Shown: positions 6,225 to 14,593, numbered from the stretch's first letter. The stretch is 21,645 nt of DNA from JBFMFR01 sp040752025 (GCA_040752025.1 JBFMFR010000076.1:1-21645); one strand, 5' to 3'. The notes: generated by a model from the letters alone, not told the origin. Made by a program: numbers and translations.

Positions 6225-8360
6225 ATGAACGGACAGGCTTCTATTCAAAACCAAGTAGGCATCTGGCGCATCCTGGCTTTTGTACTCGTGCTGGGGCTGG
6301 TGATGCTGGTCTTCGCCGGGCGCTTGTTCCTGCTGCAAATCGTGCAGGGGCAGGATTGGCTGGCCAAGGCCGAAGACAACCGCACCCTGGACGTCAACCT
6401 GGAGGCGTCGCGCGGCATTATCTACGACCGCAACGGCGTTATCCTGGCTTCCAACGTGGCTTCGTTCAACGTAGTGCTCACCGCCGCCAATCTACCCGAT
6501 GATCCCGGCGCGATCCAGGAGATCTTCCGCCAGCTTTCCGAACTGATCGACGTGCCCGTCAACCAGGGCGATCTCGAGGTCGACCCCTACGTGCCGTGCT
6601 TTTCCGAGCTGGGCATCGCCCAGATTGCCGAGTACGGCATTTCCTCGGTGCCCTACCAGCAGGTCAAGATCAAGTGCGACATCGACCAGCGCATTGCCAT
6701 GATCATCCAGGAGAAAGCGATGGACTGGCCCGGCATCGGCATCGAGATCCAGCCGCTGCGCGAGTACCCCACCGGCTCACTGACCGCGGCGATGGTGGGT
6801 TTCCTGGGGCCGATCCCGGCCAACCAGGAGCCCGATTTCATCGCCCAGGGCCTGGTGCCCAACCGCGATAAAGTCGGCTATGCCGGCCTGGAATTGCAGT
6901 ACCAGGACTTGCTGGCAGGACGCAACGGGCTGCGCGTGGTGGAAGTGGACGTTGCCGGGCAGGTGCTGCGCGATATCGCCCCCACCATCCTGGCCCGGGC
7001 GGGGCGCAGCCTGCGCCTGACGATCGATACGCGCTTGCAGCAGGCCACCGAGAACATCCTGATCAACGAGATGGATGACTGGAACCGCTATTTCGGCGAA
7101 CTGCGCTACACCAGCGGCTCAGTGGTGGCGATAAACCCCAAGACGGGTGAAATCCTGTCAATGGTTTCCTATCCTACCTACGAAAACAACCGCATGTCGC
7201 GCCTGATCCCGGCCTATTATTACAACCAGTTGATCAATGATCCCTCCCTGCCGCTGCTCAACCATGCCGTTGGGGACGTGCTGCCGGTGGGCTCGGTCTT
7301 TAAGCTGACCACCGGGGTGGGCGCTCTGAACGAGGGCGTGGTCACGCCGGACCAGATCATCGAGACGCCGCCCAAGCTGGAAGTGACCGAGAAGTATTAC
7401 GCCAATGATCCCGGCAAGGCGCGTGAATTCGTCGACTGGAACAAGGCCGGCTTCGGGCGCCTGGACTTCGTGCACTGCATGGCGAACTCCAGCAACGTGT
7501 GTTTCTACAAGCTGGGTGGTGGATACCAAGATGAAATCCCCAATGGCGGCCTGGGCATCTGCCGCCTGGGCACTTACGCCCGGGCCATGGGCTATGGCGA
7601 CGCCCCCGGCATACGCCTGCCCGACGAGGAAGGCGGCCTGGTGCCCGACCCGACCTGGAAGCGCATCAACCAGGCTGAAAGCTGGTCCTCCGGAGACACC
7701 TACATCGCCAGCGTGGGACAGGGTTACGTTCTGGGCACGCCCCTGCAAGTGCTGCTCTCGGCGGCGGTGATCGCCAACGATGGCAAGCTGATGCAGCCCG
7801 CCCTGCTGCAAGATGTGTTGGACAGCGAAGGCAACGTGATCCCTATGTGGATCGATGAGCAGGGAAATTATGTGGAAGAGCCCACCCCTGGCAGTGTGCA
7901 AATTTCGCCTTTCCAACCCGTCCAGAAATGGGATATGACCACCGACCCGGTCATCCAGGAATATGGCGAGACCACCATCCGCGGCTGCGAGCCCACCGGC
8001 CAGACCAAGACAGTCGCTCCCTGGGTCTTCAAGACCGTCCAGCAGGGCATGCGCCTGGCAGTCACGATTGGCACCTTGGAGGAGCCCTTCGCCGGTTCCA
8101 CCATCACCGCAGCCGGCAAGACCGGCACGGCTGAGTACTGCGACAAGTATGCCAACGCCAAGAACCGCTGCATCCCCGGCAACTGGCCCACTCACGCCTG
8201 GACGGTGGTTTACGCCCCGTTCGAGAATCCCGAGATCGCTGTGGTGGCCTTCGTCTACAACGGTGGTGAAGGCTCCTCCGTGGCTGGGCCGATCGTGCGG
8301 CGCGTCCTGGAGGCCTATTTCGAGCTCAAAGCCATTGACGCTGCCCGCCAGGGGCCTTAA
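6225..8360 (+). CDS. mrdA: Penicillin-binding protein 2 (elongasome transpeptidase)
   Basis: A 711-residue class B PBP that cross-links peptidoglycan with RodA during elongation. One N-terminal membrane helix lies at about 12-32. The dimerisation/pedestal domain begins with RGIIYDRNGVILA near residue 64. The transpeptidase domain has S357-V-F-K360 (acyl-serine motif), S422-S-N424 and K632-T-G634 in the right order. Eight cysteines (125, 151, 418, 426, 446, 588, 639, 649) lie on the outer side of the membrane, two of them in an insert just after KTG, suggesting disulfides. The protein is longer than E. coli PBP2, mainly through inserts in the transpeptidase domain. A weak TAGGA precedes the ATG. 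It closes the first half of the cluster. Confidence 0.95.
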   Translation: MNGQASIQNQVGIWRILAFVLVLGLVMLVFAGRLFLLQIVQGQDWLAKAEDNRTLDVNLEASRGIIYDRNGVILASNVASFNVVLTAANLPDDPGAIQEIFRQLSELIDVPVNQGDLEVDPYVPCFSELGIAQIAEYGISSVPYQQVKIKCDIDQRIAMIIQEKAMDWPGIGIEIQPLREYPTGSLTAAMVGFLGPIPANQEPDFIAQGLVPNRDKVGYAGLELQYQDLLAGRNGLRVVEVDVAGQVLRDIAPTILARAGRSLRLTIDTRLQQATENILINEMDDWNRYFGELRYTSGSVVAINPKTGEILSMVSYPTYENNRMSRLIPAYYYNQLINDPSLPLLNHAVGDVLPVGSVFKLTTGVGALNEGVVTPDQIIETPPKLEVTEKYYANDPGKAREFVDWNKAGFGRLDFVHCMANSSNVCFYKLGGGYQDEIPNGGLGICRLGTYARAMGYGDAPGIRLPDEEGGLVPDPTWKRINQAESWSSGDTYIASVGQGYVLGTPLQVLLSAAVIANDGKLMQPALLQDVLDSEGNVIPMWIDEQGNYVEEPTPGSVQISPFQPVQKWDMTTDPVIQEYGETTIRGCEPTGQTKTVAPWVFKTVQQGMRLAVTIGTLEEPFAGSTITAAGKTGTAEYCDKYANAKNRCIPGNWPTHAWTVVYAPFENPEIAVVAFVYNGGEGSSVAGPIVRRVLEAYFELKAIDAARQGP

Positions 8361-8419
8361 GCAGGTGCGAGCGGTCGAACAGGCCAATGGGGGAGCGCTT
8401 CTGATAGCAATTGATGGTT

Positions 8420-8441
8420 GGTGATTAGGCGGTGGTTAGGC
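8420..8441 (+). repeat. 11-bp imperfect tandem repeat
   Basis: GGTGATTAGGC at 8420-8430 is immediately followed by GGTGGTTAGGC at 8431-8441, differing at one base. It lies in the 152-bp gap between mrdA and the FAD oxidoreductase. The TTAGG core resembles the reverse complement of the heptamer arrays at the left edge, but two units do not prove a relationship. The rest of the gap holds at most a weak promoter (TTAGGC at 8437-8442, TATGCT at 8461-8466, 18-bp spacer). Confidence 0.45.
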
Positions 8442-8512
8442 ATTGGCTCTGGTTCTATTGTATGCTAGGGAGGAAAACCAGATCAACAAAAAGATCACTG
8501 AGGAGCATCGCT

Positions 8513-10030
8513 ATGGAACGAGAGTCAACAGCTTCCAAAAATGGGAAAGAGCCGAAAAAGATCATCATCATCGGAGCGGGTATCGCCGGGCTGTCCGCCG
8601 GGATTTACGCACGGCGAAACGGTTACGAAGCGACGATCTATGAACTGCACTACCTGCCGGGCGGATTGTGCACTGCCTGGAAGCGCGAAGGCTTCACCTT
8701 TGAAGGATGTATGCACTACGTCGGGCTGGTGGGGGCTTCTCCCACGCACACTTATTACAACCAGTGGAAGGAGTTGGGCGCCCTGCCCGGCATGAAATTG
8801 TTCTATCACGATATTTTTCATACCTTTCGAGATGTGACCGGACGGACATTGAATTTATATTCGGATGTAACCCGGCTGGAAAAGGAACTACTTTCCCTGT
8901 CTCCCGTTGATGCAAAGGAGATCAAGGCGCTCTGCGCGGCCGTAAGACAGTATTCCTGGTTCATACGCACCACGGGCAAGAATCCCTTGCGGCTGATCGC
9001 CAAAGCCGTGGGTATCTTGAGAGGCATTCCACTCCTGAAGAAATACGGGAGCATGAACATGGGTGAATACGCCGCCCGTTTTCACGATCCACTGATCCGT
9101 TATGCACTTACGTGCCTTTTCGGATATCCGGATTTTGCCTGCACCAACATATTCTTCTTTCTGGCCGGGTTACACATCCAGGGCACTGGTTTCCCGCAGG
9201 GCAGTTCTTTATCTTTCGCCAAAACGATTGAGCGTACCTTCCTTGAGTTGGACGGAAAGATTGAATACAGGAAAAAGGTGAAGCGCATCCTGGTGGAGAA
9301 TGGGCAGGCGACAGGCATTGAACTTGACAATGGATCGGTGGAAAAGGCAGACATCGTCATTTCGGCTGCTGACGGACATGCAACGCTTTTCGATATGCTC
9401 GAGGACAGGTTCACGCCCCCGGCTTTGCGCGAACGCTTCGCAACGCGCCCCCTTTATCCGCCGTTTGTCCAGGTGTCGCTGGGGGTAAACAGGGATCTGT
9501 CCGGCGCACCGCACGTGGTAAAAGCGCAAACGGCGGCGCCTTTTGAGATCGCCGGGAGGACCCGGCAGGAATTGTGGTACCAACATTACGCCTTCGATCC
9601 TAGCATGGCTCCGCAAGGGAAGACCTCGCTCACGGTCATCTATCCGTCTGATCTTGCTTGGTGGGAAGAACTCGGCTACCAAAGCGAAGCGTACAAGGCG
9701 GAGAAGAACAAGATTCTGGATACCACGATCGCTCAGTTGGAGCAGGTGCTGCCCGGTATTTCGTCACAGATCGATACCAGCGATGTGGCCACGCCGTTTA
9801 CGACCTGCCGTTATACCCATAACTGGAAAGCTTCGCTAGGATTCATGATGACAGAAACGCTTGCTGCAGAAATGGTGATGAAGCCTCAATACGCGTTGCC
9901 CGGACTTGATCATTTCTATATGACCGGTATGTGGGTAAAAGGATTTGGCGTGCCGTTGGCGGCGGCCAGTGGAAAAGAAGTTATCCAGAAAATCTGCAAT
10001 GCAGGCGGCAGGAAGTTCGTAGCGGGGTGA
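8513..10030 (+). CDS. FAD-dependent oxidoreductase, CrtI/phytoene desaturase-like
   Basis: A 505-residue flavoprotein of the phytoene desaturase/retinol saturase/amine oxidase superfamily. The dinucleotide-binding motif IIIIGAGIAGLSAG lies at 17-30 (G21, G23, G26), with the ribose-binding acidic residue in IYELHYLPGG. The C-terminal FAD-binding segment (GLDHFYMTGMWV, then GVPLAAASGKEV) matches the CrtI-type ending. Substrate is unknown; lipid, carotenoid or retinoid-like chains are typical for the family. The ATG at 8513 is chosen because GAGGAG at 8500-8505 lies 7 bp upstream; the frame is open to 8432 but the extra residues look non-coding. The gene is visibly AT-richer than its neighbours (line 8821-8880 has 28 of 60 G+C, line 7441-7500 has 38 of 60), which suggests transfer. 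It interrupts the mre-min gene order. Confidence 0.85.
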   Translation: MERESTASKNGKEPKKIIIIGAGIAGLSAGIYARRNGYEATIYELHYLPGGLCTAWKREGFTFEGCMHYVGLVGASPTHTYYNQWKELGALPGMKLFYHDIFHTFRDVTGRTLNLYSDVTRLEKELLSLSPVDAKEIKALCAAVRQYSWFIRTTGKNPLRLIAKAVGILRGIPLLKKYGSMNMGEYAARFHDPLIRYALTCLFGYPDFACTNIFFFLAGLHIQGTGFPQGSSLSFAKTIERTFLELDGKIEYRKKVKRILVENGQATGIELDNGSVEKADIVISAADGHATLFDMLEDRFTPPALRERFATRPLYPPFVQVSLGVNRDLSGAPHVVKAQTAAPFEIAGRTRQELWYQHYAFDPSMAPQGKTSLTVIYPSDLAWWEELGYQSEAYKAEKNKILDTTIAQLEQVLPGISSQIDTSDVATPFTTCRYTHNWKASLGFMMTETLAAEMVMKPQYALPGLDHFYMTGMWVKGFGVPLAAASGKEVIQKICNAGGRKFVAG

Positions 10031-10081
10031 CCCCAGGCGCTGGCTATCTGAGCGCGGAGCATCACGCTATGCAAGAGTTCG

Positions 10082-10090
10082 TGCTATAAT
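10082..10090 (+). promoter_or_regulatory. Extended -10 promoter upstream of minC
   Basis: TGCTATAAT is a perfect extended -10. Its predicted transcription start near 10097 leaves about 23 bases before the minC ATG at 10120. No clear -35 is visible. It would let minCDE-rodA be transcribed independently of the upstream oxidoreductase. Confidence 0.7.
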
Positions 10091-10119
10091 CACGGGCAAG
10101 TTAATTGTTCGGGATAGGT

Positions 10120-10794
10120 ATGCAGCCGAAAGTACAGATCAAGGGCATTCGAGAAGGATTGCTGATCACCCTGTCTGATGGGCAGTGGGGTGAGGTGCAC
10201 CGGGCGCTGATGGAGCAAATCGACCAGCAGGCAGACTTTTTACGCGGCGCCCGCCTGGCCCTGGATGTGGGCACGCACGTGCTCAAGGCGGTCGAGCTTG
10301 GCCAGTTGCAGAAGGAGCTGGCTGAACGCGACCTCAACCTGTGGGCAGTGTTGAGCGAGTCGCCTACCACCGAGCAGACCGCCCAATCCTTCGGCCTGAC
10401 CATTCGCCTGGCGAAACCGCTGCCCGATCGCGTGGCTCCGCCGGTTGAAACCACGCTGCGCGAGGGCGAAAACGCCACCCTGGTGCGCCGCACGCTGCGC
10501 TCGGGCTTCAGCTTGCAGCACCCGGGACACGTGATTGTGATCGGCGATGTCAACCCGGGCGCAGAGATCATTGCTGGCGGCGATGTGGTGGTATGGGGAC
10601 GCATGCGCGGCCTGGTGCACGCTGGCGCAGAGGGCGACGAAGATGCCGTGGTGTGCGCCCTGGATTTATCTCCCACCCAACTGCGCATAGCCGGGATGAT
10701 TGCCATCACCCCCAAGCGGCGCGGCAAACCACAGCCCGAGATGGCGCGCATCCAAGACGGTCAGGTCGTGGCCGAAACATGGAATCCGAAGTGA
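10120..10794 (+). CDS. minC: Septum site-determining protein MinC
   Basis: A 224-residue inhibitor of FtsZ assembly, recruited to the membrane by MinD. The C-terminal beta-helix domain is clear from about residue 125: LVRRTLRSGFSLQHPGHVIV, followed by GDVNPGAEIIAGGDVVVWGRMRGLVHAGA, the hallmark MinC segment. The N-terminal FtsZ-binding domain is divergent, as is usual. I chose ATG at 10120 rather than the in-frame TTG at 10105, because the promoter at 10082-10090 would leave TTG only about 8 bases of leader, and GGGATAGG precedes the ATG. minD begins 8 bp after the TGA. Confidence 0.93.
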   Translation: MQPKVQIKGIREGLLITLSDGQWGEVHRALMEQIDQQADFLRGARLALDVGTHVLKAVELGQLQKELAERDLNLWAVLSESPTTEQTAQSFGLTIRLAKPLPDRVAPPVETTLREGENATLVRRTLRSGFSLQHPGHVIVIGDVNPGAEIIAGGDVVVWGRMRGLVHAGAEGDEDAVVCALDLSPTQLRIAGMIAITPKRRGKPQPEMARIQDGQVVAETWNPK

Positions 10795-10802
10795 GAGGCG
10801 AT

Positions 10803-11606
10803 ATGGCAGGAAAAGTCGTTACAGTAACCTCTGGAAAGGGCGGTGTGGGTAAAACTACAGCCACGGCCAATGTCGGCGCAGCCCTGGCCAACGCCGGGAA
10901 CAAAGTTGTGTGTATCGATGCTGATATCGGCCTGCGCAACCTGGATGTGGTCCTGGGCCTGGAGAACCGCATCGTTTACGACCTGGTGGACATCGTCGAA
11001 GGCCGCTGCCGCCTGCGCCAGGCCATGATCCGCGACAAACGCCTGCCCGAGCTGTTCCTCATCCCGGCCGCGCAGACGCGCGACAAGAGCGCGGTCTCGC
11101 CCAGCGACATGGTGCGCCTGTGCGACGAGCTGCGCCCCGATTACGACTGGATCCTGATCGACTCCCCGGCGGGCATCGAGCGCGGCTTCCGCAACGCGGT
11201 CGCCCCGGCGGACGTGATCATGGTGGTCACCAACCCCGAGGTCGCCGCTGTGCGCGATGCCGATCGCATCATTGGCCTGGTCGAGGCCGAGGAAAAAGGC
11301 CCGGCGCGCCTGATCATCAACCGCATCAAGCCCAGCATGGTGCGCCGGGGCGATATGCTCTCTGTGGAGGATGTCCTGGAGCTGCTGGCGGTCGAGCTGA
11401 TCGGCATGGTTCCTGATGACGAGACCGTGGTGCTCAATACCAACCGCGGCCTGCCCGTGGTTTTGGACGGTAAAAGCAAAGCCGGCCAGGCCTTTCGCAA
11501 CATCGCCCGCCGCCTGAACGGCGAAGAAGTGCCCTTCATGAACTTGGATGATGAAGGCGGCTTCCTGGGGCGCCTGACGCGCTTCATCCGCCCAGGAGGA
11601 AACTAA
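10803..11606 (+). CDS. minD: Septum site-determining ATPase MinD
   Basis: A 267-residue ParA-type ATPase that binds membrane as an ATP dimer, recruits MinC and is released by MinE. The deviant Walker A motif GKGGVGKTT is at residues 11-19, including the signature lysine K12. Walker A' (CIDADIGLRNLD) and Walker B (WILIDSPAG) follow in order. The C-terminus (GFLGRLTRFIRPGG) is an amphipathic membrane-targeting sequence. The frame is open further upstream, but the ATG at 10803 has GAGAGG at 10793-10798, 4 bp upstream, and the protein starts exactly where MinD proteins do. It is coupled to minC (8 bp gap) and minE (1 bp gap). Confidence 0.97.
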   Translation: MAGKVVTVTSGKGGVGKTTATANVGAALANAGNKVVCIDADIGLRNLDVVLGLENRIVYDLVDIVEGRCRLRQAMIRDKRLPELFLIPAAQTRDKSAVSPSDMVRLCDELRPDYDWILIDSPAGIERGFRNAVAPADVIMVVTNPEVAAVRDADRIIGLVEAEEKGPARLIINRIKPSMVRRGDMLSVEDVLELLAVELIGMVPDDETVVLNTNRGLPVVLDGKSKAGQAFRNIARRLNGEEVPFMNLDDEGGFLGRLTRFIRPGGN

Positions 11607-11607
11607 C

Positions 11608-11877
11608 ATGCCTGGCTTCCTCGATCGCATCCTGAACCGCCAGCCGAACAGCGCCACGCAGGCCAAGGAGCGCCTGAAACTGGTGTTGATCCACGATCGC
11701 ACCGACCTGCCGCCTGCTGTGATGGATGAACTCAAGGATGAGCTCATCGCTGTGATTTCTCGTTGGATTGAAATTGACCCCGCCGCGGTGCGGATTGAGA
11801 TGACGCAGGAGGGGCGCGAGCAGCGCCTGATTGCGGATATCCCGCTCAAGCCAGCGCGCCGCCGCCGGGCTGGGTAA
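11608..11877 (+). CDS. minE: Cell division topological specificity factor MinE
   Basis: An 89-residue protein that stimulates MinD ATPase and drives the spatial pattern of MinCD. The N-terminus (PGFLDRILNR) fits the membrane-binding helix, AKERLKLVLIHDR is the conserved anti-MinCD segment, and LKDELIAVISRWIEIDPAAVRIEM matches the topological-specificity domain (compare KDILEVICKYVQIDPE in E. coli MinE). AGGAGG at 11594-11599 gives a strong ribosome-binding site overlapping the end of minD. The C-terminal tail is Arg-rich (PARRRRAG). Its presence indicates an oscillating or patterned Min system rather than the DivIVA type. Confidence 0.95.
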   Translation: MPGFLDRILNRQPNSATQAKERLKLVLIHDRTDLPPAVMDELKDELIAVISRWIEIDPAAVRIEMTQEGREQRLIADIPLKPARRRRAG

Positions 11878-11887
11878 ACTTTATCGA

Positions 11888-13012
11888 ATGTTTCGTACAA
11901 AACGTGATCACGCCCCAACTTCCTGGCGGCATTTCGATTTCTGGCTGCTGGGGGCTGTGACCTTGCTGGTGATCTTTGGGGCCACCATGATTCGCTCGGC
12001 TGTCGCCGGCAACATCGAATTGGTGGAACTCAACCTGGTCAATCGCCAGTTGATCTTCGCTGGCATCGGTTTTGTCATCATGCTGCTGGTGGCCGCCATC
12101 GATTACCGCTTATGGTCCTCCGTCAGCCGTCCCATGATGATTTTCACCGTGGGCGTTTTGGCCACCCTGTTCATCGTCGGAGCGGCGGTCTTCGGCTCGG
12201 CGCGCTGGTTCGACACCGGCGTGATCCTGATCCAGCCTTCCGAGCTGGCCAAGATCGTCTTGATCCTGGTGCTGGCGGACTTCTTCGCCAAGAACCAGCA
12301 TCGCATCGGCGATCTCACCACGGTGGGGCGCAGCCTGTTGATTACCATGCTGATCGTGGGCTGGATCCTGGCGCAGCCCAACCTGAGCACCTCGATTGTG
12401 ATGATGGTGCTGTGGTTCGCGCTGTTGTGGGCCAGCGGCCTGCGCCTGAAGCACCTCTTCATGTTTATCGGTTTGGGTGCGATCCTGCCCATCGTCAGCT
12501 TCCCCTTCCTGGTCGATTACCAGCAGCGCCGCATCGTCAATTTCCTCTTCCCGGACCCGAACGCCAGCTATGGTGAGACCTACAACCTGCAACAGGCGCT
12601 GATCAGCATCGGCTCGGGTGGGCTGTTGGGGCAGGGCTACGGGCACGGCACGCAGGTGCAGTTGCGCTTCCTGAAAGTGCGCTGGTCAGACTTTATTTTC
12701 TCCTCGATGGCTCAGGAGTTCGGTTTCGTGGGCGTCGTCGTCATCCTGGCGCTGCTGTTGTTTGTCATCCTGCGCTGTTTGCGGGCCGCCCGCCTGGCGC
12801 GCGATACCTACGGCGCCTTGATCGCCTTCGGCGTGGCCACCATGCTTTCCTTCCAGGCTATCGTCAACATCGGCGTGAACCTCAACCTGATGCCCGCTAC
12901 CGGCCTGACGCTGCCTTTCGTCAGTTATGGCGGCAGTTCTTTGCTCTCGGCCCTGGTGGGCGTGGGGCTGGTCGAGAGCGTCGTTTTGCGCCACAAAGCT
13001 TTAGAGTTATAA
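11888..13012 (+). CDS. rodA: SEDS glycosyltransferase RodA
   Basis: A 374-residue polytopic membrane protein that polymerises peptidoglycan glycan strands together with PBP2. About ten membrane helices are visible. SEDS hallmarks are QPSELAKI near 117-124, the segment QLRFLKVRWSDFIFS containing the catalytic aspartate at D268, and the ending TGLTLPFVSYGGSSLLS. Assignment to RodA rather than FtsW rests on the genomic link with mreBCD and mrdA and on the short N-terminus. The ATG at 11888 lies 10 bp after minE; its Shine-Dalgarno is weak and the frame extends upstream inside minE. The stop codon overlaps the gltX promoter. Confidence 0.94.
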   Translation: MFRTKRDHAPTSWRHFDFWLLGAVTLLVIFGATMIRSAVAGNIELVELNLVNRQLIFAGIGFVIMLLVAAIDYRLWSSVSRPMMIFTVGVLATLFIVGAAVFGSARWFDTGVILIQPSELAKIVLILVLADFFAKNQHRIGDLTTVGRSLLITMLIVGWILAQPNLSTSIVMMVLWFALLWASGLRLKHLFMFIGLGAILPIVSFPFLVDYQQRRIVNFLFPDPNASYGETYNLQQALISIGSGGLLGQGYGHGTQVQLRFLKVRWSDFIFSSMAQEFGFVGVVVILALLLFVILRCLRAARLARDTYGALIAFGVATMLSFQAIVNIGVNLNLMPATGLTLPFVSYGGSSLLSALVGVGLVESVVLRHKALEL

Positions 13013-13013
13013 T
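12986..13013 (+). promoter_or_regulatory. Promoter of gltX
   Basis: TTGCGC at 12986-12991, a 16-bp spacer and a perfect TATAAT at 13008-13013. The -10 box overlaps the rodA stop codon. The predicted start near 13020 leaves a leader of about 86 bases before gltX. Confidence 0.7.
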
Positions 13014-13019
13014 AGGCGG

Positions 13020-13052
13020 CATTATCACGCGGCGACCGCATTGTCACGCGGC
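13020..13052 (+). repeat. 14-bp direct repeat in the gltX leader
   Basis: CATTATCACGCGGC at 13020-13033 and CATTGTCACGCGGC at 13039-13052 differ at one base and are spaced 19 bp start to start, close to two helical turns. Placement at or just after the predicted transcription start suits an operator, but this is inference. Confidence 0.55.
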
Positions 13053-13076
13053 TGAAACCTGGGATGGGCTGCCGCG
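13047..13076 (+). other. GC-rich hairpin in the gltX leader
   Basis: CGCGGC at 13047-13052 pairs with GCCGCG at 13071-13076 around an 18-base loop. The 5' arm is shared with the second copy of the leader direct repeat. No T-tract follows. The leader is too short for a T-box. Confidence 0.4.
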
Positions 13077-13105
13077 GCCTGTCTTGATATTTAGGAGCAT
13101 CTTCT

Positions 13106-14593
13106 ATGACTGCATCGATTCCTGTTCGCGTTCGCTTTGCCCCTTCGCCCACTGGTCGCACGCACCTGGGCAGCGGGCGGACTGCCCTCTACAATTACCT
13201 GCTGGCGCGCCAGACCGGCGGCCAGTTCATCCTGCGCATCGAAGACACCGATCAGAAGCGCTACGTGCCTGGCGCTGAACAGGAGTTGATCGACACCTTG
13301 CACTGGCTGGGCCTGGATTGGGATGAAGGCCCGGATGTCGGCGGCGCCTACGGCCCCTACCACCAGTCGGATCGCAAACAGATCTACCAGGAGCACGCCC
13401 GCTGGCTGATCGAGCACGATCACGCCTATTACTGCTTTTGCGAGCCGACGCGCCTGGAGCGCGTCCGCCAGGAGCAGCTCAAGGCCAAGCAGAACCCGCG
13501 CTACGATGGCGCCTGCCGCCGCCTGGACCCTGGCGAAGCGGCGGAGCGCGTGGCGCGTGGCGAAAAGCACGTGATCCGCTTCAAAACCCCTCACGAAGGC
13601 GTTACTACCGCCCGCGACCTGCTGCGCGGCGAAATCAGCGTCGAAAACAGCAGCCTGGACGATTTCATCCTGGTCAAGTCAGATGGCCTGGCGCTATACC
13701 ACCTGGCGGCGATGGTCGACGACCATTTGATGAAGATCACCCACGTGATCCGTGGCACCGAATGGCTGTCCACCTTTCCGCTGCACGTGCAAATTGTGCG
13801 CGCCTTCGGCTGGCAGGAGCCTGAATGGGTGCATCTTTCCATCTTCTTGAAGCCCAGCGGCAAGGGCAAGATGAGCAAGCGCGAATCATCGCAGGCGATA
13901 CAGGACGGCTATTCATTTTTCCTGGGTGACCTGGAGTCGTTGGGTTATTTGCCTGAAGGAGTACGCAACTGGATCGCGCTGATGGGCTGGAGCTATGACG
14001 ATCACACTGAGTTCTTCACCCTGGCAGACCTGGTGGAGAAGTTCAGCCTGGAGAAGCTCAACCCTTCACCATCGGCTATCAATTACTCTAAGCTGGACCA
14101 CTTCAATGGGCTGCACATCCGCCAGTTGGCGCCTGCCGACCTGGCCGGGCGCATCCGGCCTTTCATGCAGTCCGCTGGCTATATTGTGGATGATGCCCGG
14201 TTGTTGCAAATCGTCCCCCTGATCCAGGAACGCCTGGTGACCCTGGACGAGGCCCCTCAGTGGGCGGGTTTCTTCTTCCAGGAGCAGGTCTCGCCAGAGC
14301 CGCAAGATCTGCTGGGCAAAGATTTGAGCGCGGCCGAATCGGCGGACGTTCTGCGCCGTTCGCTGGCGATCCTGCAAGGTTTGCCTGAATGGAGTGCCGA
14401 AGCCGGCGAAGCGCCTCTGCGCGCTCTGGCAGAAGAGTTGGGCTTGAAGCCCGGCCAGGTGTTCGGCATCCTGCGCGTCGCGGTCACCGGGCAGAAAGTC
14501 AGCCCGCCGCTGTTCGAGAGCATGGAAATCGTCGGTAGGGGAAAAGTTCTCGAGCGCCTGCAGCAAGCCCTGGCAACCCTCGAGCAGATGTAA
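13106..14593 (+). CDS. gltX: Glutamate--tRNA ligase
   Basis: A 495-residue class Ic aminoacyl-tRNA synthetase that charges tRNA with glutamate. The HIGH-equivalent is H20-L-G-S23 within APSPTGRTHLGSGRTALYN, and the KMSKS-equivalent is K255-M-S-K-R259. A zinc-site pattern C110-x-C112 with Y133DGAC137R is the usual GluRS form. Length is normal for a bacterial enzyme with the C-terminal anticodon-binding domain. TTAGGAG at 13091-13097 lies 8 bp before the ATG. Whether it is discriminating or also charges tRNA-Gln cannot be decided here. It converges with the FtsB-like gene across a gap of only 20 bp with no terminator visible. Confidence 0.96.
   Translation: MTASIPVRVRFAPSPTGRTHLGSGRTALYNYLLARQTGGQFILRIEDTDQKRYVPGAEQELIDTLHWLGLDWDEGPDVGGAYGPYHQSDRKQIYQEHARWLIEHDHAYYCFCEPTRLERVRQEQLKAKQNPRYDGACRRLDPGEAAERVARGEKHVIRFKTPHEGVTTARDLLRGEISVENSSLDDFILVKSDGLALYHLAAMVDDHLMKITHVIRGTEWLSTFPLHVQIVRAFGWQEPEWVHLSIFLKPSGKGKMSKRESSQAIQDGYSFFLGDLESLGYLPEGVRNWIALMGWSYDDHTEFFTLADLVEKFSLEKLNPSPSAINYSKLDHFNGLHIRQLAPADLAGRIRPFMQSAGYIVDDARLLQIVPLIQERLVTLDEAPQWAGFFFQEQVSPEPQDLLGKDLSAAESADVLRRSLAILQGLPEWSAEAGEAPLRALAEELGLKPGQVFGILRVAVTGQKVSPPLFESMEIVGRGKVLERLQQALATLEQM

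Noticed and set aside
8432..8512. N-terminal extension of the FAD oxidoreductase from GTG at 8432
   Set aside because: The extension has no ribosome-binding site, while GAGGAG 7 bp before the ATG at 8513 and the position of the GxGxxG motif fit the shorter protein.
8361..8512. Mobile element boundary beside the FAD oxidoreductase
   Set aside because: No transposase, terminal inverted repeats or target duplications are visible; only composition and gene order suggest insertion.
10024..10055. Hairpins after the FAD oxidoreductase as a terminator
   Set aside because: Short inverted repeats (GGGG/CCCC over the stop codon, GCGCT/AGCGC) exist but no T-run follows, so a terminator is not supported.
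10593..10802. Upstream extension of minD
   Set aside because: The frame is open inside minC, but MinD proteins begin at the equivalent of 10803, which has its own Shine-Dalgarno.
13013..13105. T-box or other amino-acid riboswitch upstream of gltX
   Set aside because: The leader is under 90 bases, has no T-box core and no terminator with a T-tract.
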